Shown here: positions 57,601-64,000 of the stretch, in pieces
Numbering within the stretch: position 1 is the first letter of the stretch
How the letters are laid out: every line of letters begins with the position of its first letter
Position numbers and translations under genes: made by a program
Assembly (NCBI RefSeq): GCF_964204645.1
Contig: NC_134026.1
Location: 21,346,650-21,410,649, forward strand
Source: Tubulanus polymorphus
Taxonomy: Eukaryota; Nemertea; Palaeonemertea; Tubulaniformes; Tubulanidae
DNA: 64,000 nt
Direction: 5' to 3'
Notes under the pieces: generated by a model
Told to the model about the DNA's origin: nothing
The model's input: only the letters and a program-made list of their open reading frames with translations
Databases searched by the model: none

Positions 57601-60159
57601 TTTCTGAAAATCAATGATTTCGAAAACACATATCGATTTCAGAACATGAAGATATTTCTTTAGTCATGTCATGATTGTGGCGGAGTGACATTCCTCCACA
57701 GGCAGTTTCACTAAAAAGGAGGCCTTCTTTCAAAGTGTTCACTATTGAAGAGATCAGGGAATCAATTTACTAAGATTTAGATAATGAGCAGGAGCCAGTC
57801 GAAGTTTGACAGTTCTGAGTTAAATTTAGCCCCTTTGGTTTATAATTTTCATTGAAAATGATTTTTGTTTAAACTGCAACTCCAATTAACAACCGCGATA
57901 CTGGATCAAGGAAGTAAAATAATCATCAGGGATGGTTAGAAGCGTCGAGTGTCACTCCAAACAAGCTATAAAATGGGAGGGGTGCATTCAGTGTGCGAGG
58001 CATTTGCAGCAATAGATTTTCGTGATCCAAATAGGAGTGCAAACTATCAAAATTGTTTCCAATCTTTCACGGTGTATCAATAAGCTGTGCTTATGTAAAA
58101 TTCCATAACAAACTTCAGGCGACCAAAAAATTTGGGGATAGTTGGTTATACATCCACAATACAAATTGCAAAGTACTTGGTATTACACGTATCGACTTGA
58201 GCTGCCTTTTTAGAAAAAAATACACGTTGAAAAATACATCAAGCGAGGTCGGGTCGAGCGAGGCACTACGTTCAATTGCACAAACACCATAATGATAACA
58301 TCCGATTATCTTTTATATAAATCTGAAAAATTTCTCATCGATATATAGGGCGTAGTTGTCTAGGAAACAAAGCTATACTGATTTTTACTCGTTATATAAT
58401 AGAACCTTAGATGAGAAAATTTCATTCCAGTAGTATACGCGTGTGACTGAAAAATGTATTAGTCAGAAAATAGTTGAATATGTTGTTTGGCACTGCATGC
58501 GACAATACTATATTTGCTAATGCACGGCTAGTGTAAAGAGTCAATTGTATGAATTGATTAGACAAACAGCACATGGCAAAAACCTCTATTACAGGATTCC
58601 TGCGGTAACCACGGCGATATTTATCCAATTCAACTGTTACTGAGAGCGTTTCAACGCTGAACGAGCGTTAAACATAAAATCGTCAACCATGTTTGAAATC
58701 GCACGTTACAGTTTATATATGCGCATGCATGTCGATTCAATGTTAGGCATAAAATTGCTATTATCGTAACAATAAATATGTTAGTAGTATATACGATACA
58801 ATCCATTATACGATTATTATCATAATGTCAAAATACAATCTCAAGCTTGAGTCGATTGATCAATTCAAAAAAGCATCGATTTTGTTCCAAGTAGCCGGAG
58901 ATTGCTGCCATTCACAGCACTTCAAAAAGTACGAAGAAGTTAATTCACGTTATGGGGCAATTTTAAGAGCGGCGTTTACACAAGGATTTCAGTACAGTAT
59001 TAAACGTTCACATCATTAAATTATCGAGGCCTATTCGTGGCTTATTTCGTTCATTATCAAAAACATCGGGCTTAGAAAGCACAGAAAGTGAATTAGATAT
59101 CGGTATGGTGCTGAAATGGTTGCATATTTTCTGTAATGTAGACACAAGACTTGGTGCTTAGCAAGCTGCGCCAGTAGTGCGCTTTACTCAACCACGGGGA
59201 TGATTGTAGTTCATTCATGCGCTTCAAACAATTTAATAGTTTTTGACTTCAGTTTTTAACACAAGAAGCCACTGAAAAGAACCAAGACATAACATAGGCA
59301 GTTGTAGTCGCATTATTCGAGGCTTAAACTTTCTTACAAAATACAGAATTTAATTGTAGTTTAACACCCAATTTGCAATTCAGACCATCATTCGCAAGGC
59401 AAGAAAATACAAGAAAAAGAAGATAGCATGGTAATCAAATCTTGAAGGACACTCTCCACATTGGCATAACAATTTTAGCGGGCTTTCTAAGCGCCAAGTT
59501 ATGTACCAATGCCGACTTATTATGCGCAGTATTTTGGCAAATTCAGCACCACACAAGTACACATCTTCCTAAGCCCAGAATCTTTGTGTGAACGCTGCCA
59601 CAGACCAGATTTTACTTTACGCTCAATACCTGTTTGGCTGTTAGTAGAGCTATAACATAATCAGCCATTATTCAGAATTGGCCGATAGAGTGCTGAGGGT
59701 GTTAACAAATACCTGGTAGTAATAGATTTAGCTAACCATGAAGTCAGCGAGAAAAAAACTGGTCTATACAGCCAGCCCATTGAGTTACAATTGCTAAAAT
59801 AATTCGCTAATAGATGTAAACAGGCTGTCCATTCGCTCGAATTAGAAAACCACTTTTTTCATAAATCATCATTCCATACTAGAAACAATGAGTAAATTAT
59901 GATTACAATTTTTGGTTTTCTTTTTTTACAATGCGAACACGTTAAATGTGTCTATATACAGAGACAAACCAATAATAATAGCTATTACGGAAAAACAAAT
60001 AATCAACTCAATATTAACAATATATACAAATAGTGCTCATACCTAAACTACATTAACACATGCATTTTGAGCCTTATTTCAGTACGCAAGGAACTGAACT
60101 GTGCCATTACTTTAACCCCTTTACAGCTATTTCCAAGCGAGCTCGACCATCAGTTGTAT

Positions 60160-60255
60160 ACAAGATAAGTTAGGAATCGCGAAAATGGCTTTGTTTTGTC
60201 CGAGTAAGTCCAAAGTCCGAGTTGGGCATGTCCGAATAAGGCGAGGTTTACTGTA
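60160..60255 (-). repeat. TACAGTAAACC-ended element, copy 2 (fragment)
   Basis: Reverse strand begins TACAGTAAACCTCGCCTTAT and continues TCGGACATGCCCAACTCGGA, matching the element at 47701-47845. Only one end is present. Confidence 0.55.
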
Positions 60256-61162
60256 AAGTAGATCAAACACTCCACGATAACAGGGGTTGGTGCCACAGTA
60301 GATCATATTCATTTAGTAATCTGTCGAACTCGGTCAGTACTAGCACAGGCTTATTGATGTATGGTCAATTGATACAATCGATTATCAAAACCCATCCAGA
60401 TAATGATATTCTACATAAGACGATAGTTTATAGACAATGCCTTGACCTGACCAATTGATAAAGGATGTAGATACTTCTAGGTTTACGCAATTGATGTCAT
60501 TATCAGCGTAGACAATACGCATTTTATTCTTACTTCCAAGAATGTTTCAAACTCTACAGCGTATCTAGACATAGCTCTAGTGCAAATACTAAGATTAGTC
60601 TATCACCGTTATCCATTTCGAACGCGAATATCTATAAACTCGACCATTTTCAGACCAAAAATAGCAAACGTACATTAAAAATTCACACAAATCGGCTTAA
60701 ATACCTTAAACTTATACCATATCAACCAGATTCAAATACACTTTAAATAGTCCTACATTGATGACAATAATGACACATAATTTTTATTTCATGTATATAT
60801 ATAGATATATATCAGTATTTGTTTCCATGTCATGTAATATTTATTATCATTAATCATCTAGAGCAATTGGTATAAACGAGCTACCACCGTATGAAACGTG
60901 AAATGATCGAATCAAACGGCGACAGAATTTTATGTTTTATTTGATGTGTATCATTCGTACGTGACCTCATATCTACACTATAGACAATAGTTGCATTACA
61001 GGTCAGTATCAGATCGCAAAAAGGAACACAAAGGAACCAAAGTAACTCAGTTGAAGTAGCTCAGTTGACGCGTCTAAATTATGTATTAACAAAGAAAGAG
61101 CCACTTGTTACACGTCCGATCTTTCTTATGGATGACATATTTACATGAATTTGTTCTTTGAA

Positions 61163-61490
61163 ATGTTCATGGTTCCCACGGTTTCATGGATTAAAAAGTT
61201 TTTCCCAAGTGTTTAATGGGAAGTTTTTAAATTTTCCCTAATGGAAATTGGGCCTTCGTTAAAGTGAACAGATATCATCATGCGGTCAACATTTCAGTGG
61301 TGACTGGTTGATAAAGGTGACTTTCAAGAGAAATTACCGAAGAAAGATGCCCTCGGCAAATGCAATACTGAAATGTAAATGAATTTCCCAAATATTTCCG
61401 TGATTTGAAGAAAATGACTCAAATTCCCAAATATTTCCCAAAATTCTCAAGTTTTTCCCAATTTCCCTGTACTGTGGGAACCATGAATGT
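61163..61490. mobile_element. MITE with TTCATGGTTCCCAC ends (about 328 bases)
   Basis: TTCATGGTTCCCAC at the left and GTGGGAACCATGAA at the right are perfect inverted repeats. The interior is rich in TTTCCCAA segments, several in inverted orientation (AAATATTTCCC, GGGAAGTTTTTAAA). Confidence 0.75.
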
Positions 61491-62189
61491 TAAGTTTTGA
61501 AATTACCTATATTGTAATGCGTGTGCAATGACGATGACATCTGCCGAAATAACTAGCAATATATATTAACTCATGTTGTTTTTGTTCCCATACATGGAAT
61601 CAATTCATTAAATTACTTCGAATTTGATTTTTTTTTCTAGAAAAGTTTCAATTCAACGGGACCCCCGGTACAAAACTATTCAAGCCCGAGTTGAATCTAC
61701 AGAACTTCTCCCTACGCGTTACCAATTGAGTATTCGATTGGAAAATTCTACTTTTGAAGCAGAGTTGAGCGCAAAATAAAATGTGACTAGGTTTACAAAC
61801 GAAAAAGAGCAGCTGAACACGGAAAATCCTTACTTATTATGCCAGTCATTTAAACATGTTGCTCTACCATTTGTGAACATCACTTGGAACAACAATTTTG
61901 TGGTTGTGGAAAAATAGCTTCGAATGCAAGAAACTCTTTCTGCAGTTGTGAATCAAATTTGGTGGGTTTTTTTGTTTCACTTGGTAGATTTTCTTACCCT
62001 TCCGAGTATGACCAAGTATAAATAAACAAGTGCATAAACCACTTGATGAACTTGTGATTGAATAGGGAGTCCAGTCAGTAGTGCAAAATCATCTCAAATC
62101 TTGGGACTCGCCTTAGAATGTTAAATTTGGCCATAAAACCAAAATGAACTAAGACTGGTCTTAAATCTAAGTATTGACTGCCCGACAAA

Positions 62190-62308
62190 TGCCCTGGGCC
62201 CGGTTCCACAGTTGTGAATTAGAGTTAACTCTGAGTAAAGATCAGTTCATTTTCAAAGTTTTAACTCTAGGGTTAAATTTAACCCAGAACTGTGGAACTG
62301 GATCCTGG
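62190..62308. repeat. GTTCCACAGTT foldback repeat, near FLOT2
   Basis: GGGCCCGGTTCCACAGTTGT and CAGAACTGTGGAACTGGATC form inverted ends; the interior GAGTTAACTCTGAGTAAAGA matches the FGFR-intron copy. Confidence 0.75.
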
Positions 62309-62598
62309 TCGTCCAGTAATCTAAAGGTTAATCCACAACTGTGTAACGTTAAGTTATTTATTTAGACATCAAGACTAAAGACTATTAGAGACTAGTCTGT
62401 AATACCTGAATTTCTTTTGTCACATTGATGCTAAGTAAGGATACTGAATATATCGTTTTGCATGCAAGCCATGCAGACAGGATAGGAACAACGATAACAT
62501 GAATACAAACTACTACCGATAACAGAAGTTTCAACTTTTTTTTGACCTGATAAAAAATTCTTGTTTTTTTTTTTGCGTGATTACTTCGTTCTCTTTTC

Positions 62599-62619
62599 TT
62601 ATGCAACAGCTCCGGGGAT
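62599..62619 (-). CDS. FLOT2: FLOT2 terminal micro-exon (six codons plus stop)
   Basis: After the phase-0 donor following DLSK, a minus-strand acceptor (TTTCGAAG) is followed by codons for IPGAVA and TAA. Human flotillin-2 continues DLSK-IPLIKKATG, so the Ile-Pro match supports the call, but the tail is about six residues shorter. The acceptor has a weak pyrimidine tract, and another downstream exon remains possible. Confidence 0.6.
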   Translation of the reverse strand: MPGAVA

Positions 62620-63489
62620 CTTCGAAAGAACCTACGAATGCACAAAACAAAAAGACGGGTTATTCAAAATGAGTAAGGACTACTTCAATAAATACCTCCC
62701 CCACTTTTTATCTTATATTATAGATAGAAACCGGTAATAAATCAACATCAATGTTGACCCGTCCAAAAAGACGGTCGCTTCAATGAAACGACGATGAACA
62801 TCAGGGATTATCGTGTTATTCTCCAGCTACTAACAACTCACCTTTGATAAATCCACACCAGTCAACGCCTGCACGGTCGGTGGTAGTGAACTGATTAATT
62901 TGCTGACCTCCGCCGATGTTCGATCGTCACCGATCATTACTATTTGATCGGTCTTTGCCAGTGGAGCGGCGACTTCAGCTGCCACCTGAAAAATTACCGG
63001 CGCGTGAAACGCTGAGTTAAAAGGCGCGGCTAACGGCATTGTAAACAAACAGAAATGACTTAAAATGCAGCAGCGCATATTACCCTCGGGAGTTTGACTT
63101 ATTACATAATGAATAGGGAGCCACGGGCCATATAAACGGTCAACAGTTATGGAGTACAGGTGATTCTTTGAAGATGGCCGCGCGGTTTAGTCCAGCCCCT
63201 AAATCAATTAAGCGGCTCACACAACAGACGGAGGACCTTATCGAGTTGGTCAGTAAAAGTTCAAGGCGCACGAGAAAGTCTCGAAGATAATTATCGGCGA
63301 CTGACCTTAGGTAGTGTGTCGAGTACGAGATTCAATACGGCTGCTTCTCCGTATTGTTTATATGCGGCTGCCTTTAATCTCATACGTTCGGCCTCCGCTT
63401 TACCGACTGCTTCGATAGCGCCCGCTTCCGACTGTCCGATCAGTTTGATTTTCTCCGACTCGGCGCGAGCTGTTTCGACTGTTTGAGTG
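62599..63489 (-). CDS. FLOT2: Flotillin-2, 3' part only (last three exons; gene continues beyond the right edge)
   Basis: Membrane-microdomain scaffold protein that hetero-oligomerises with flotillin-1 on the inner face of the plasma membrane and endosomes. Exons in coding order (minus strand): 63489-63306, 62985-62842, 62619-62599. The first enters in phase 2 and encodes the end of the Glu/Ala-rich coiled coil (KIKLIGQSEAGAIEAVGKAE) followed by RLKAAAYKQYGEAAVLNLVL. The second encodes VAAEVAAPLAKTDQIVMIGD, then the family C-terminus SLPPTVQALTGVDLSK. AYKQYG and LTGVDLSK favour flotillin-2 over flotillin-1. About 115 residues are present, roughly the last quarter of a 428-residue protein; the SPFH domain lies outside the window. 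Confidence 0.94.
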
Positions 63490-64000
63490 CTGGAAAATGA
63501 CGATCGCAAATTCATCAAAATCGTCTACTATTTAGAGGCGAATGCAAATCTAGCCTTACAAAAATATCATTCAATTACCAATTGAGTATCATCCCACGCT
63601 ATCAGTCAATTTATAAAACCACGGAAGAATCCCAACAATTAAAACTTCATGATTGAATAATAGCTGTACTGTCACATGATTTGACCTGTGTAAATCTTGC
63701 TGTACTCATATTCAAATAATTTGTTTAATTCTACTGTAGGCTTGACTTAAAAACCCCTTGAGCATAAAACCCATTGAAGCCCAATCGAGCATAGCAAAAT
63801 TCATGGTACAATTTTGGAATAAATTTGATGTCATTTTTCATCTTATGGTACAATTTTGGAATAAATTTGATGTCATTTTTCATCTATCGAAAACTACGAC
63901 TTCAAACATTCGACGAAGGACCAACATTGGTCATGTGTCATAGATGCCAATTACTGATAACTGATTTTTCAAAATTTTCTGATTCTTCTATGGTTTTTGA
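63490..64000 (-). other. FLOT2: FLOT2 intron, right edge of window
   Basis: Sequence upstream of the phase-2 acceptor at 63489 on the minus strand. No further flotillin exon is visible before the window ends. It contains a two-copy 42-base tandem repeat (63803-63885). Confidence 0.7.
63803..63885 (+). repeat. Two-copy 42-base tandem repeat in a FLOT2 intron
   Basis: ATGGTACAATTTTGGAATAA followed by ATTTGATGTCATTTTTCATC occurs at 63803 and again at 63845 without visible difference. Confidence 0.9.

Larger units (their letters stand above)
50194..62598. other. Convergent intergenic region between DNTTIP1 and FLOT2 (12.4 kb)
   Basis: No recognisable exon. DNTTIP1 AATAAA candidates include 50796-50801 and the TGCAATAAATATA near 56609; the UTR end is undetermined. 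Two similar stretches (about 55920-56010 and 56088-56178, both with TTTTGAGAT and ACTCTTCACT-like segments) form a degenerate direct repeat. Several MITE-like elements (52247-52420, 54359-54682, 61163-61490, 62190-62308), a SINE-like repeat (about 50405-50500) and (TA)n tracts (about 56433-56460, 56615-56630) are present. Confidence 0.6.

Noticed and set aside
58825-59019. 64-codon plus-strand frame beginning MSKYNLKLES
   Set aside because: Amino-acid composition looks protein-like, but there is no homology I recognise, no flanking exon and no supporting signals.
1-64000. CRISPR arrays, operons, phage genes, rRNA, intact tRNAs, retroviral or LINE reverse transcriptase
   Set aside because: None seen. 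The window is eukaryotic, the longest frames outside gene exons are short, and no RT, integrase or transposase motif was recognised.

Overview
The window is nuclear DNA from an animal with compact, intron-rich genes. Four protein-coding genes can be recognised by joining exons at GT-AG junctions in compatible phase. Nothing in it is prokaryotic. Protein similarity (by eye), intron density, AT-rich spacers and many short non-autonomous DNA transposons suggest a marine invertebrate, perhaps a lophotrochozoan such as a mollusc, brachiopod, phoronid or annelid. The phylum cannot be fixed from the sequence alone.

Layout, left to right. (1) Positions 1-5631 hold no identified gene, apart from a weak minus-strand exon candidate at about 700-925, a SINE-like repeat and an inverted repeat. 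(2) 5632-22127, plus strand: a complete fibroblast growth factor receptor. It has 13 coding exons and 829 codons, with signal peptide, three Ig domains, one membrane helix and a tyrosine kinase. Its first intron is 10.7 kb and full of short repeats. (3) 22128-32657: AT-rich spacer, probably containing the 3' UTRs of the two convergent genes. (4) 32658-38286, minus strand: complete PDCD4, 10 coding exons, 468 codons, two MA3 domains. (5) 38287-39547: a 1.26 kb divergent promoter region holding a long near-perfect hairpin. (6) 39548-50193, plus strand: DNTTIP1, a subunit of the MiDAC histone deacetylase complex. It has 15 modelled exons and 894 codons, far longer than the human protein because of a 359-codon Pro/Ser-rich exon and a C-terminal extension. 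(7) 50194-62598: 12.4 kb spacer with MITE-like elements. (8) 62599-63489, minus strand: the last three exons of flotillin-2, running off the right edge.

The genes alternate in direction: FGFR converges on PDCD4, PDCD4 and DNTTIP1 diverge from one intergenic region, and DNTTIP1 converges on FLOT2. Their products act in growth-factor signalling, translational control, chromatin deacetylation and membrane microdomains; they are not an evident pathway or operon. I found no previously unknown multi-gene system. The more unusual content is the enlarged DNTTIP1, the hairpin in the shared promoter, and several well-preserved non-autonomous transposons with readable terminal inverted repeats and, in two cases, target-site duplications.
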